Numbered from the stretch's first letter, positions 1 to 8,869 are shown. The stretch is DNA of 64,000 nt from an uncultured Verrucomicrobiota bacterium (GCA_902495005.1 CABUVL010000002.1:62001-126000), one strand, 5' to 3'. The notes: a model not told the origin generated them from the letters alone. Numbers and translations: made by a program.

Positions 1-2
1 GA

Positions 3-1928
3 AGCGATGGCAGTTTGAGCACGAGCATTTCGGGGGTATGCTGTGATGCGGCCAGTCAAATACTTGAGGCATTAAAGAGTAGGGTAGAGGCGTTTACGGC
101 ACCGGGGGCGGATGGAGAACCGTATGCAAGTCAACTTTCATTAAATCTTCCCAGCATGGGGGTTAAGACGCCCAGCAGTGAAGATTTAAGTGTCCTTCAG
201 TCGGGGGGGCAAATTACCTACAAGCCCGTTGGTGACAAAAAAACCTTGAAGCTTGTGGTAGATCCAAGGTTAAACGAGTCGGACGGAAGATTAAATATAG
301 CCGTGATGGATAACCGACTGTCGCATTTAAGTTCTTCGTGCGAAATTCCGCTGTCGTCGGTATTTGAAGGGAAGCCCTTTAACGATAATCGGGCACTTGT
401 GAATGGAAGTGGTATTTGGTCTGATTGGCGTGCGGGGTGCGCATTGTTGCCGAAGGAACGTAGTTATAAGGCGGCGGTTCCGTTTACGATGACTTGGGAT
501 GCGCTATTGGCCTCCGGTAAAGATACGATGAATGATCCTGAACGCCTCAAAGCTCAGACAACCTTATGGGAGAAAACGTTCGATTACTTAAGCTTGCTTG
601 AAACGTCACAACCTAAGTTAGAAGCTAAGCCGCTTGTCGGCAATTCCATTGCCTTATTGACTAACCCCGAACGTGAGAATTTAACTCCGGCCCAAAATCC
701 GTTAACATTTGATCATATCTCGAATGAGCCAATTGAGGGGGAGGATTACAAGCTTAACACCGATCACGTGGAGGCTCATGATGATTTTGATGCTGAAATA
801 AACAATTTATTAAATGCATTTAATGAAGTTGTTGCTGAGCAAGATGTTGTTTTAAATGAAACTTCGGGGCCTGTGTCGAACGTGCAAACGAAGTTAGAAG
901 CCAAGACTATTGCCAATAATACCGTGGATCTGCTGCCCAATCCGCAGCACGAGGTTAAGCTCCCGCAGTCAAACGTTAATGACGCAAATTTTGTTACAAG
1001 CCCTGGCGTTGGACAAGATGCATCCGATAATTTATTGGAAGCACTCAATCATTTTTCAACAGCACTTAAGGGCCTTGGCCAAGATGCATCGCTCAATGCG
1101 TCTTCGCAGGACAATTTAGGTGCGGCTAAGGCGCTTACAGAACCACTTACACAATTGTTGTCCAATCTTAAAAACCAGCCGGGATCTGCTTTGTCACGTG
1201 AAAAGGCGTCGTCTTTACGGGGTGCCGTCAATCACTTAAAGTCTCAATCGGTTGCTCAGGATGGTGAGCTGTTGAATTTGTTGAATCAGTTGGAAGAGCA
1301 ATTGAGGTCTCTATCAAAAGAGGAGCATGCTAATGTACCTGCGGCAGAAACTGCAACTTCGACAGATAGTCCATTGAATGTGTCTAATGGGCAGGCGTTT
1401 AATCTTGCCGGGCAAAATGTGGTTTCGAATGAAGCTCCGGGTCTTGCGTCGAACGTGCAAACGAAGTTAGAGGCCAAGCCAATCGCCCACAGTTCTGTCG
1501 ATCTGCAGCCCAATCCACAGCGTGAGCTTGATACCGACAAAACAATTGCAAAAACGAATGAAAGCGAGACGCAGATCGCTGATTTGAATGCCAAGTTGAA
1601 GCTGTTTACAGGGCAAATGAATAGCATTCGAAATGCGACTCAACCGTCGTTGGCCAGCATAAGAGATTGTTACAGCGCGGCGAAATCTTATGCGGATGGC
1701 GTACTCAATCATGCAAATTCCGAGCTGCGTGCCGCGTATGAGCAAGCATTAAATGAAAAGTTACTTGTGCCTTTGGAGAAGGGGCTTTCGGAAGCTATTG
1801 ATAACAAGTATGAAAATGCTATGAGTAATTTGCCAGAGAGGGATGCGATCTTTCATAAAAGGTTAAGTTTTATGGACAAAATTAACCATCTCGTTGCTGA
1901 GCAGACCCGCCGTGGCAGGACTTTGTAA
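3..1928 (+). CDS. large repeat-containing protein of unknown function, 5' end outside window
   Basis: The frame is open to the left edge, so the gene almost certainly starts before the window; a TTG at 15 is the only early start-like codon. About 640 residues are visible. I do not recognise the family. The protein is hydrophilic and rich in Asn, Ser, Leu and Glu, with no membrane segment. A 25-residue unit with the core TKLEAKPIA...VDL.PNPQ.E occurs three times, at residues about 198-221, 288-313 and 479-504 counted from the TTG (nt 606-677, 876-953, 1449-1526). Copies 2 and 3 are nearly identical in DNA over their first 30 bases, which points to recent duplication. GVGQDAS/GLGQDAS is a second short repeat near residues 330-360. 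The last 130 residues look helical. A strong terminator lies 155 bases downstream. A secreted or effector-like role is possible in this T3SS-bearing genome but is only inference. Confidence 0.8.
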   Translation, partial: SDGSLSTSISGVCCDAASQILEALKSRVEAFTAPGADGEPYASQLSLNLPSMGVKTPSSEDLSVLQSGGQITYKPVGDKKTLKLVVDPRLNESDGRLNIAVMDNRLSHLSSSCEIPLSSVFEGKPFNDNRALVNGSGIWSDWRAGCALLPKERSYKAAVPFTMTWDALLASGKDTMNDPERLKAQTTLWEKTFDYLSLLETSQPKLEAKPLVGNSIALLTNPERENLTPAQNPLTFDHISNEPIEGEDYKLNTDHVEAHDDFDAEINNLLNAFNEVVAEQDVVLNETSGPVSNVQTKLEAKTIANNTVDLLPNPQHEVKLPQSNVNDANFVTSPGVGQDASDNLLEALNHFSTALKGLGQDASLNASSQDNLGAAKALTEPLTQLLSNLKNQPGSALSREKASSLRGAVNHLKSQSVAQDGELLNLLNQLEEQLRSLSKEEHANVPAAETATSTDSPLNVSNGQAFNLAGQNVVSNEAPGLASNVQTKLEAKPIAHSSVDLQPNPQRELDTDKTIAKTNESETQIADLNAKLKLFTGQMNSIRNATQPSLASIRDCYSAAKSYADGVLNHANSELRAAYEQALNEKLLVPLEKGLSEAIDNKYENAMSNLPERDAIFHKRLSFMDKINHLVAEQTRRGRTL

Positions 1929-2082
1929 TTATCGAGTGAGATAAGGTAAAAAGTTTTTAGCTTTGTTAGTGTTTTTTATATTATTTTTTCTTGCAAAAAA
2001 AGATTTGAGGCTTTTAATATAATTCCTGGTAGAAACAATTTTTTTACTTTCAGTTTTTACATTCATATTTTTTTAGTATTGT

Positions 2083-2130
2083 CCGCTGCAGATGTGTTCC
2101 TGAGGAGGGTGTACATCTGCGGCGGTTTTT
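2083..2130 (+). terminator. strong rho-independent terminator
   Basis: CCGCTGCAGATGT pairs with ACATCTGCGGCGG (13 bp, one mismatch) around a loop of about 17 bases and is followed directly by TTTTT. It lies 155 bases after the stop at 1928. It may end that transcript or a small RNA from the AT-rich interval 1929-2082, where a TATAAT lies near 2017-2022. Confidence 0.8.
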
Positions 2131-2499
2131 ATTTCCTAGGGGGTGTTGTGTTGGATGGCCCTTGAACGTCTGCATTGATTATTGGCGCGAAGATCTCTCT
2201 ACCTTATGCCTGAATGATAATAACGGTTTGTGCGATTGTATTTTAAGGGTGCCAGATCATATCGCTTTGATGGATTGGGGCTGTTTTTGGATCGCATCTC
2301 CAATGGTGGTGACACTAAATCCCTGTATTTTAGCGGAGAGCAAGGGCTTAGGGCTTGTTATGGAAGGATTGTAATCTTTTTGAGCGTAACCCTGCCCTTA
2401 AATATTTTCAATGTAAGTCGGACAATTTTACTGACGGCGCTACGTTCTTATGCTTAATGGGTGGAAGCGGATGGGTAAATGCACGGTGAAGTAATTTTT
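2131..2499. other. intergenic stretch, no credible gene
   Basis: Two overlapping frames of about 70 codons are open here (2162-2374 and 2230-2457). Neither resembles a known family or has a ribosome-binding site. I see no RNA gene. It may be decayed coding sequence. Confidence 0.4.
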
Positions 2500-2515
2500 T
2501 GGCGTGTTGATTGCA
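2500..2515 (+). promoter_or_regulatory. candidate sigma-54 promoter (-24/-12) of rpoN
   Basis: TGGCGTG, four bases (TTGA), then TTGCA. The GG at 2501-2502 and GC at 2513-2514 are separated by exactly ten bases, as sigma-54 holoenzyme requires; the family consensus is TGGCACG-N4-TTGCW. The predicted start near 2525 is about 65 bases before the rpoN ATG. Being upstream of the sigma-54 gene itself, it suggests autoregulation. It is the only good match I noticed upstream of a gene in the window. Confidence 0.5.
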
Positions 2516-2591
2516 ATTTTTAATACTTTATTACGTGCCTTGTTTAAAAAAATCTTTTCTTTGTAGCATTTTTATCATATGATATAAAATC

Positions 2592-3968
2592 ATGGCTCCA
2601 TTACTGGAACAGGTCCAAACGCAGTCACAGTTACTGGCACCACAGTTGCGACAATCGTTGAAGGTGTTGCAGGTGTCTGCCGTTGACTTGCGTAATGTGG
2701 TTGCGGAAGAGCTTCAAATGAACCCAACCCTCGAGGAACTGTCCCCTAATGAAGTGAGCTTAGATGACGTGCAACCGAATGAAAAATTGTCGGATGACGA
2801 ATGGGATTCGTACGAAGATAATGACGTGGGTGCAAAGTTGCATCATGTGGCAGATAGCTCAAAGCATGATTTTTTAATGAACTCGTTGGTGGCAGACGTT
2901 TCTTTGGAAGATCATTTGCGTCAACAAATTGGTTGCTTGGCCGTGTCGAAAGATGTCGAAAAAGTGCTCAATTTCTTGGTCGGCAGCCTCAATGATAAGG
3001 GCTTCTTAACTTTGACGAATGAGGAAATTGAAAGGCAAATGCTGCTTTCTCCAAAGGTGATTCAGTCTGCCATTGATGTCTTAAAACAATTGGATCCACC
3101 GGGTGTTGGCTGCAGCGATGTGCGTACATCCCTCTTGCAACAGTTGCGATTGCGGCACAGGGAAAACTCATTGGCTTTTACAATTTTAGACCAGTATTAC
3201 TCGCAATTTTTGCACAATCGTGTGCTCGATATCGCTCGAGATCTCTCCATTTCGGCTGAGGCGGTCTACAGTGCCATTCGTGAAATTGCGAGCTTGGATT
3301 TGGCGCCCGGTCGGCGCTTCGAAGTGCAACACGTCCAGTCCATTATTCCAGACGTCTTGATTTATAAAAACCATTTGCAGGAGTGGGTCGTTAGCATGAA
3401 TAATTATTACATCCCTCGCCTGTGCATCGGTTCGCATTATCAACAGCTTTTGAGCTCCAGTACCTTGAACGATTCGGACAAAAAGTACTTGCGTATGAAA
3501 ATGCGTTCGGGCCGCTTTTTGATTCAATCCATTGCACATCGCCAAAAGACGATCGAACGTATCGCGTACGCCTTGCTTCGACAACAAAGGGATTTTTTTG
3601 AAAATGGACCCAATGCGTTAAAACCGTTGACGCTTCAAACCATTGCGACAGAAATCGATGTCCATCAAACCACTGTAAGCCGTGCGGTCGCCAATAAATT
3701 TGTACAGACGCCTCACGGCTTGTTCGGCTTTAAATATTTTTTTATAAATGGATTGAATTCGTACAGTGGAGCTGCTATTGCTAATACTATCATAAAACGA
3801 CAAATTCAAAAAGTTATTGAACAGGAGGACAAAAAGGCTCCTGTGAGTGACCAGCGAATTGTTGAAATTTTGGCGCAGAATAATGTGCAAGTCGCCCGCA
3901 GAACGATCGCGAAATACCGCGAATTGCTGGGGATTCCGCCTACTTTCTTGCGTCGCGTCTATGACTAG
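2592..3968 (+). CDS. rpoN: RNA polymerase sigma-54 factor RpoN
   Basis: This alternative sigma factor directs RNA polymerase to -24/-12 promoters and needs AAA+ activators to open DNA. The 458 residues cover the whole family length: a Gln/Leu-rich activator-interacting N-terminus (residues 5-50, with QSLKVLQ), an acidic linker, the core-binding region, a helix-turn-helix around residues 350-375 (VHQTTVSRAV) and an intact RpoN box ARRTIAKYRE at 435-444. No Shine-Dalgarno precedes the ATG. A sigma-54-like promoter lies at 2500-2515. The stop overlaps the possible upstream start of sucC, so the genes are probably co-transcribed. No enhancer-binding activator is encoded in this window. Confidence 0.95.
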   Translation: MAPLLEQVQTQSQLLAPQLRQSLKVLQVSAVDLRNVVAEELQMNPTLEELSPNEVSLDDVQPNEKLSDDEWDSYEDNDVGAKLHHVADSSKHDFLMNSLVADVSLEDHLRQQIGCLAVSKDVEKVLNFLVGSLNDKGFLTLTNEEIERQMLLSPKVIQSAIDVLKQLDPPGVGCSDVRTSLLQQLRLRHRENSLAFTILDQYYSQFLHNRVLDIARDLSISAEAVYSAIREIASLDLAPGRRFEVQHVQSIIPDVLIYKNHLQEWVVSMNNYYIPRLCIGSHYQQLLSSSTLNDSDKKYLRMKMRSGRFLIQSIAHRQKTIERIAYALLRQQRDFFENGPNALKPLTLQTIATEIDVHQTTVSRAVANKFVQTPHGLFGFKYFFINGLNSYSGAAIANTIIKRQIQKVIEQEDKKAPVSDQRIVEILAQNNVQVARRTIAKYRELLGIPPTFLRRVYD

Positions 3969-3969
3969 T

Positions 3970-5169
3970 ATGAATATTCACGAGTACCAAGCCAAATCGT
4001 TGTTAAAACAGTTCCAAGTCGCTACCCCCAAGGGCTTTTTCTTAGAGACCAATGAGCTCGCGTACGTCGATAAAATTCTGGAGAATTTTGCGGATGATAA
4101 GCCCGTGATCGTTAAGGCGCAAATCCATGCCGGAGGTCGTGGAAAAGGTCATTTTATTGAGAATGGTCGCCATGGTGTCCAATGCGCTAAAACAAAGTCG
4201 GAGGGCTACGATTGTATTGCGGCAATGGTCGGCCAAACGCTCGTTACCGTTCAAACCGGTCCGCGCGGGAAACGTGTGCACAACGTTTACTTGGAGGAGG
4301 GGGTTCAACGCAGCCGCGAATTTTACGTCTCTATTGTGGTGGACCGCGAACATAATTGCCCTACCTTGATTGCGGCGATTGAAGGCGGCGGCGAAATCGA
4401 AGAATTGGCGCAAACGGCCCCTGAAAAGATTTTGAAGGTTTTTATCGATTCGTGCATAGGTCTTCAGGATTATCAGGCCCGCGAAGTTGCGTTTTTTTTG
4501 CAATTGCCCCTAAAGGCGTTTGAAGAGGCTGTTCGTACGCTGAAAAATTTGTACCGCTTGTTCGTTCAGACGGATGCGACTTGTGTCGAAATTAATCCGT
4601 GGGTGTTGAATGAACAAGATCAACTGCTCGCCTTGGACGCAAAAATCCAATTTGACGACAACGCGCTCTTCCGGCATAAAGATTTTTTACAATTAATGGA
4701 TCCGAAGGAGAAGGACGATAAAGAAAATGAGGCGGATAAGGCGCATCTCAATTACGTTGCTTTGGATGGCAATATCGCCTGCTTGGTGAATGGCGCGGGA
4801 TTGGCGATGGCGACCATGGACATCATTAAGCACTTCGGCGGAGAGCCGGCTAATTTCCTCGACGTGGGGGGCGGGGCGAATGCCGAACAAATGCAGGCTG
4901 CTTTCAAGATAATTTTAAAAGATCCCAATGTCCGCGGTATTTTTATCAACGTGTTCGGCGGTATTTTGAAGTGCGACTTGTTGGCGGAATCTATCGTCAA
5001 GGCGGCCAGCGCTGTACAGTTGAATTTGCCTTTGGTGGTGCGATTACGTGGAACAAATGTCGAACGGGCACAAGAAATTTTACAGGCCAGTCATCTGCCG
5101 CTCATTTCAATTCATGAATTGGAGGCCGCTGCAAAGGAAATTGTACAACGCGTAAAGGAGCAATTATGA
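3970..5169 (+). CDS. sucC: succinate-CoA ligase (ADP-forming) subunit beta
   Basis: SucC carries the ATP-grasp and succinate-binding part of the TCA-cycle enzyme interconverting succinyl-CoA and succinate with substrate-level phosphorylation. The 399 residues match the usual length of about 390. The start is set at 3970 because the family begins MNIHEYQAK; an in-frame ATG at 3961, inside the end of rpoN, would add only Met-Thr-Ser. Visible motifs are the ATP-grasp stretch AGGRGKGHF and the glycine-rich GGGANAEQM and NVFGGI near the C-terminus. It overlaps sucD by ATGA. Being downstream of rpoN is unusual and suggests read-through from the rpoN promoter. Confidence 0.95.
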   Translation: MNIHEYQAKSLLKQFQVATPKGFFLETNELAYVDKILENFADDKPVIVKAQIHAGGRGKGHFIENGRHGVQCAKTKSEGYDCIAAMVGQTLVTVQTGPRGKRVHNVYLEEGVQRSREFYVSIVVDREHNCPTLIAAIEGGGEIEELAQTAPEKILKVFIDSCIGLQDYQAREVAFFLQLPLKAFEEAVRTLKNLYRLFVQTDATCVEINPWVLNEQDQLLALDAKIQFDDNALFRHKDFLQLMDPKEKDDKENEADKAHLNYVALDGNIACLVNGAGLAMATMDIIKHFGGEPANFLDVGGGANAEQMQAAFKIILKDPNVRGIFINVFGGILKCDLLAESIVKAASAVQLNLPLVVRLRGTNVERAQEILQASHLPLISIHELEAAAKEIVQRVKEQL

Positions 5170-6065
5170 GCGTTTTTATCGGTGCAAATACACGCATTTT
5201 GGTGCAGGGAATTACGGGTAAGAGTGGCCTTGTCCACGCTGAATATTGCTTGAAATACGGCAGTAAAATTGTGGCGGGGGTAACGCCTCACAAAGGTAAT
5301 AGCTCGGTACTAAATGGAATACCCGTATTTAATACGGTCAAGGAAGCCGTCAAGGAAACCGCGGCCAACGCATCTTTAATCTTGGTTCCATCCGCCTGCG
5401 CGGCAGATTCCATTTTAGAGGCGATTGACGCTGGACTTGATTGCGTTGTTTGCATCACAGAGGGGATCCCCGTGCACGATATGATGCGCGTAAAACAGAA
5501 ATTAACTCATTCACACACACGCTTAATTGGACCTAATTGCCCCGGCATCATTATTCCAGGGGTTTGTAAAATGGGCATTATGCCGGATTCCATCTGCAAG
5601 CCGGGCAATGTGGGCGTTGTGTCTCGCTCGGGCACGTTGATGTACGAAGCGATCGATCAACTGTCAGCGCGCGGTTATGGACAATCCGCCTGCGTTGGTA
5701 TTGGAGGCGATCCCATTGTGGGGACCCAGTTTGTTGAAGTCTTAGAGGCCTTTAACCACGATCCGCAAACGGCCGGCATTATTTTAATTGGAGAAATTGG
5801 TGGTTCGGGGGAAGAGCGCGCCGCCGAATACATTCAAAAGCACGTAAATAAACCCGTGGCCGCGTTTATCGGCGGACAGACGGCTCCTGCGGGCAGACGC
5901 ATGGGGCACGCCGGCGCTATTATCTCTAGTAAAAAATGTACGGCTGCTTCAAAAATTGAAGCACTTGCCAAAGTGGGGGTCGAAATTGCCATGCATCCGG
6001 CTGACATGGGGGATGCAATGATAAGGGCCTTCCTAAAACAACGTAAGTACCCGTACGAACGCTGA
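5166..6065 (+). CDS. sucD: succinate-CoA ligase (ADP-forming) subunit alpha
   Basis: This subunit binds CoA and carries the phosphohistidine of succinyl-CoA synthetase. At 299 residues it is full length. Visible features are the CoA-binding Rossmann start (VQGITGKSG), IGPNCPGII, and the active-site histidine in GHAGAIIS. The ATG overlaps the sucC stop (ATGA), and AAAGGAG lies just upstream, one of few clear Shine-Dalgarno sequences in the window. No clear terminator follows. Confidence 0.96.
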   Translation: MSVFIGANTRILVQGITGKSGLVHAEYCLKYGSKIVAGVTPHKGNSSVLNGIPVFNTVKEAVKETAANASLILVPSACAADSILEAIDAGLDCVVCITEGIPVHDMMRVKQKLTHSHTRLIGPNCPGIIIPGVCKMGIMPDSICKPGNVGVVSRSGTLMYEAIDQLSARGYGQSACVGIGGDPIVGTQFVEVLEAFNHDPQTAGIILIGEIGGSGEERAAEYIQKHVNKPVAAFIGGQTAPAGRRMGHAGAIISSKKCTAASKIEALAKVGVEIAMHPADMGDAMIRAFLKQRKYPYER

Positions 6066-6370
6066 GAAGCTGCGTCGTTGTATCACGGTGTTTTGCGAAT
6101 TGTTTAATTTTGAGTGATTGAGAACTTGGGCTTTTATCCTTTTTGTCAAATAATCTGCCGCTTAGCTAGCCTACATTTTATAAAATGATTCGCTGCATAG
6201 ACTGTCATTGGCTAATGCAATATACTCTGTGAAAGAGACGTTCTAATGGTCCTGTGATATCCTGTGATAGAAAATTGATGAATACTAATCGGTTGTCTAT
6301 TGTTATCAGTGAAATAAGTGTGTCAACGGAACTGCATTTTTTGGATTTACGATAAAAATAAAAAATGTTT
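6066..6370. other. intergenic stretch upstream of mraY
   Basis: About 300 AT-rich bases with no coding signal. It holds a perfect 10-bp tandem repeat at 6250-6269 and leads into the candidate mraY promoter. No terminator hairpin was found after sucD. Confidence 0.4.
6250..6269. repeat. 10-bp tandem direct repeat
   Basis: TCCTGTGATA occurs twice back to back, about 120 bases upstream of the candidate mraY -35 box. It could be a regulator site or a chance duplication. Confidence 0.5.
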
Positions 6371-6398
6371 TTGCACTGCTTAGGATTTATTGTATAAC
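6371..6398 (+). promoter_or_regulatory. candidate sigma-70-type promoter of mraY
   Basis: TTGCAC (6371-6376), 16-base spacer, TATAAC (6393-6398). Expected transcription start is 6404-6406, immediately before the ATG at 6407, so the mRNA would be leaderless or nearly so. Confidence 0.4.
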
Positions 6399-6406
6399 AA
6401 CTCATT

Positions 6407-7507
6407 ATGCTATATTTATTGTGTCATTGGGAGGGTGTTTGGGGCCCATTACGTTTATTTCGCTATATTACCTTCAGAAGTACCATGGCGTTTTTGACGG
6501 CTCTGTTGTGGCTTTTTGTCGTGGGGCCGAAGATTTTTAGGTGGTTAAAAAAGAAAAAATGCGAAGATGTTTTGCGAACGGCCGAGGAGGTTCGAGAGAT
6601 TGCACACTTGCACGCGGGAAAGGCGAATGTGCCTACAATGGGCGGTTTGGCCATTGTCTCGGGGGTTGTCGTAGCGAGTTTGTTGTGGTTGAGATTTAAT
6701 TGTTACAGCCTGTGTACCTTGGCAACGGGATTATTGTTGGCGCTTGTTGGCATCTGTGATGATTGGCAAAAAATTAGATACAGAAATAGCCGTGGATTGA
6801 AATGCCATTGGAAGTGGCTTGCGCAAGGAGTGGCCACTTTGGTAATTTTGTATTTTTTACTAAAAGAGCCGCATATTGGACCCAAAATCGACGGCTTGTA
6901 CGCCCCATTTTTAAAGCACCCGCTGTGTTATTCATTGCCTCCTGCATGTCTATTCCTGTACTGGTTTAGCGTCTTGGCGGGAACGAGCAATGCCATGAAT
7001 CTGACGGACGGAATTGATGGCTTGGCGGTAGGTTGTTGCATTACCGTGATTTTGACTTACGCGGTATTCGCCTATGTGGCTGGCAATGTGCAACTCAGTC
7101 ATTATTTGCATTTAACCTATTTGCCTGATGTTGGCGAGCTTTGTGTATTGTGCTTTGCAATTGCAGGGGCCTGTATTGGCTTTTTATGGTTTAATGCGCA
7201 CCCCGCTGAAATTTTTATGGGAGACACGGGTTCATTATCTTTAGGGGCCTGGTTGGGTTGCGTGGCACTCATGACGCAACAATCTCTCACATTGATACTT
7301 GTTGGCTTAGTTTTTGTCTTGGAGGCGCTTTCTGTCATCTTACAAGTGCTCAGCTTTAAACTTTGTAAGAAGAGGATTTTTAAAATGAGCCCCATTCATC
7401 ATCATTTTGAATTAATGGGAATCCCGGAATCTAAGATCATCGTTCGGTTTTGGATCGTTTCGTTGTTGTGCGCTTTATTTGGGCTGTTGTCCTTAAAATT
7501 AAGGTAA
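6407..7507 (+). CDS. mraY: phospho-N-acetylmuramoyl-pentapeptide transferase MraY
   Basis: MraY moves phospho-MurNAc-pentapeptide onto undecaprenyl phosphate to make lipid I, at the cytoplasmic face of the inner membrane. The 366 residues match the family (about 360) with about ten membrane helices. Diagnostic motifs are present: PLRLFRYITFRS at the N-terminus, NLTDGIDGLA, FMGDTGSLSLG with the metal-binding Asp, and PIHHHFE. The start fits the family N-terminus. The usual dcw neighbours (murF, murD, ftsW) are absent, so the gene sits outside a division/cell-wall cluster. Confidence 0.96.
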   Translation: MLYLLCHWEGVWGPLRLFRYITFRSTMAFLTALLWLFVVGPKIFRWLKKKKCEDVLRTAEEVREIAHLHAGKANVPTMGGLAIVSGVVVASLLWLRFNCYSLCTLATGLLLALVGICDDWQKIRYRNSRGLKCHWKWLAQGVATLVILYFLLKEPHIGPKIDGLYAPFLKHPLCYSLPPACLFLYWFSVLAGTSNAMNLTDGIDGLAVGCCITVILTYAVFAYVAGNVQLSHYLHLTYLPDVGELCVLCFAIAGACIGFLWFNAHPAEIFMGDTGSLSLGAWLGCVALMTQQSLTLILVGLVFVLEALSVILQVLSFKLCKKRIFKMSPIHHHFELMGIPESKIIVRFWIVSLLCALFGLLSLKLR

Positions 7508-7573
7508 GGACGGCGGGGGATAAATTATTGGGAAATGGCTTGATCCCTTGTTGTGTTGGCTTAAAATTTAATC

Positions 7574-7930
7574 ATGGATTTTTTAGGGCAATATCAGCAT
7601 TTGAGTGATGAAATTCAACTTGTTTTGTCACAAGAAAACAATTTGCTCAAGCAGGGACAAATTCCGACGAAAAGTTTACTTGAATGTAAACGTCAATTAT
7701 TAAGGCAGTTGGAACCTTTGACGGAACAGATGAAGCACGTAGAAACGCTCTGCCTTGAAGACAAGAAACGGGCTCAAAAATTACAACAGCGGCTCATGAA
7801 ATTATTGATCTTGGATCGTGAGAATGAAAAAATGTTGTTAGAAGTTCAAATGCGTCAACGCGCGAGTGCGATGCCTGAGAATGTTTCGCATCATCGATTG
7901 AGGTCACTGTACCATGAAGATGCTTATTGA
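7574..7930 (+). CDS. small coiled-coil protein, unknown function
   Basis: A 118-residue, charged, almost wholly helical protein with long Leu/Gln/Lys/Glu heptad-like stretches. It has no signal peptide or membrane segment. It overlaps the start of tatD by 17 bases, which supports a real, co-transcribed gene. General shape and size recall FlgN/FliT-type export chaperones, but no diagnostic motif is visible, so no function is assigned. Confidence 0.65.
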   Translation: MDFLGQYQHLSDEIQLVLSQENNLLKQGQIPTKSLLECKRQLLRQLEPLTEQMKHVETLCLEDKKRAQKLQQRLMKLLILDRENEKMLLEVQMRQRASAMPENVSHHRLRSLYHEDAY

Positions 7931-8714
7931 TTCACATTGCCATTTGGAAGATTGGATTCAAGCACAGCAACTGGATGCCCTCCTCGAGGCTGCTGCCCAG
8001 AATCGTGTAAAAAGTTTTGTGACGGTTGGCACGCGTCCGTACGATTGGTCGCTTTATCGATCAACGGCCCTGCAATATCCGATGATTAAATTTACGGCTG
8101 GGCTTCATCCCACAGAAATTGGCCAAAACTGGGAGGAACAATTGGCTCAATTGCCGCAATTTTTGACGGAGGCTGTGGCGATTGGCGAAATTGGTTTGGA
8201 TTTTCACGACATGCCCGCCGATGAGCTTGAACGCGCCGTTTATGCGAAGACGCAAATGCTTGTGTTTGAGAAGCAATTGCGCTTGGCTCAGCAGTTTAAT
8301 TTGCCGGTTGTAATCCACTGTCGAGAGGCCTTTGAGGTTTTGATCGAAGTGTTGCAGTACGTAAAGTTTGATTTCCATCGTGTTTTATTTCACTGTTTTG
8401 TGGAGGGGCCTCAGGCGGCCGAATGGCTTGTCTCTAAGGGCGCCTTTTTGTCGTACAGTGGTATTGTCAGTTTTAAGAATGCGCAGGTCGTGCGCGATAG
8501 CCTTGCGCTAACACCGCTTCATCAATTGCTCGTTGAAACCGATAGCCCGTTTTTGGCTCCGGTCCCACATCGGGGCAAGAAAAATTCACCCGTTTTCCTT
8601 TTAGATATCGCGCAATTGGTGGCAGAATTAAGGGGTATTGGCTTGGATGAATTGTGCGAAAGTGAAAAAAACAATGCGCAAACATTTTTTCAAACCCAGT
8701 GGAATTTTTGCTAA
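7914..8714 (+). CDS. tatD: TatD-family metal-dependent DNase
   Basis: TatD-family TIM-barrel hydrolases are metal-dependent nucleases linked to DNA repair and RNA quality control. The 266 residues fit the family (about 260). Metal ligands are visible in DSHCHLE (near residue 5), AIGEIGLDF, VIHCRE, LFHCF and VETDSPFLAP. An alternative in-frame ATG at 7920 would give MLIDSHCHLE, equally typical. It overlaps the preceding coiled-coil gene and is followed by tRNA-Gln. Confidence 0.9.
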   Translation: MKMLIDSHCHLEDWIQAQQLDALLEAAAQNRVKSFVTVGTRPYDWSLYRSTALQYPMIKFTAGLHPTEIGQNWEEQLAQLPQFLTEAVAIGEIGLDFHDMPADELERAVYAKTQMLVFEKQLRLAQQFNLPVVIHCREAFEVLIEVLQYVKFDFHRVLFHCFVEGPQAAEWLVSKGAFLSYSGIVSFKNAQVVRDSLALTPLHQLLVETDSPFLAPVPHRGKKNSPVFLLDIAQLVAELRGIGLDELCESEKNNAQTFFQTQWNFC

Positions 8715-8776
8715 TTGTTTTATTTTCGTATTGACTTATACGGATATGAGTCGTTCCATATAAGCATATTTTTAAT

Positions 8777-8850
8777 TGCCCGGTGGTGTAATGGTAGCAC
8801 AAATGGTTTTGGTCCATTTTGTCGAGGTTCGAATCCTTGCCGGGCAGCCA
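8777..8850 (+). tRNA. tRNA-Gln (anticodon TTG)
   Basis: A cloverleaf folds with acceptor TGCCCGG/CCGGGCA, discriminator G and encoded CCA. The anticodon stem AATGG/CCATT encloses TTTTGGT, giving anticodon TTG. The T-loop is GTTCGAATC. The U1-A72 pair and G73 are typical of bacterial tRNA-Gln. No glutaminyl-tRNA synthetase or GatCAB gene is visible here, though gltX is at 55-56 kb. Confidence 0.93.
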
Positions 8851-8869
8851 TTTTGTTCGGTAGATTCCC

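Noticed and set aside
2162..2457. Two overlapping open frames as genes
   Set aside because: No ribosome-binding site, family resemblance or sensible composition, and they overlap each other in different frames.
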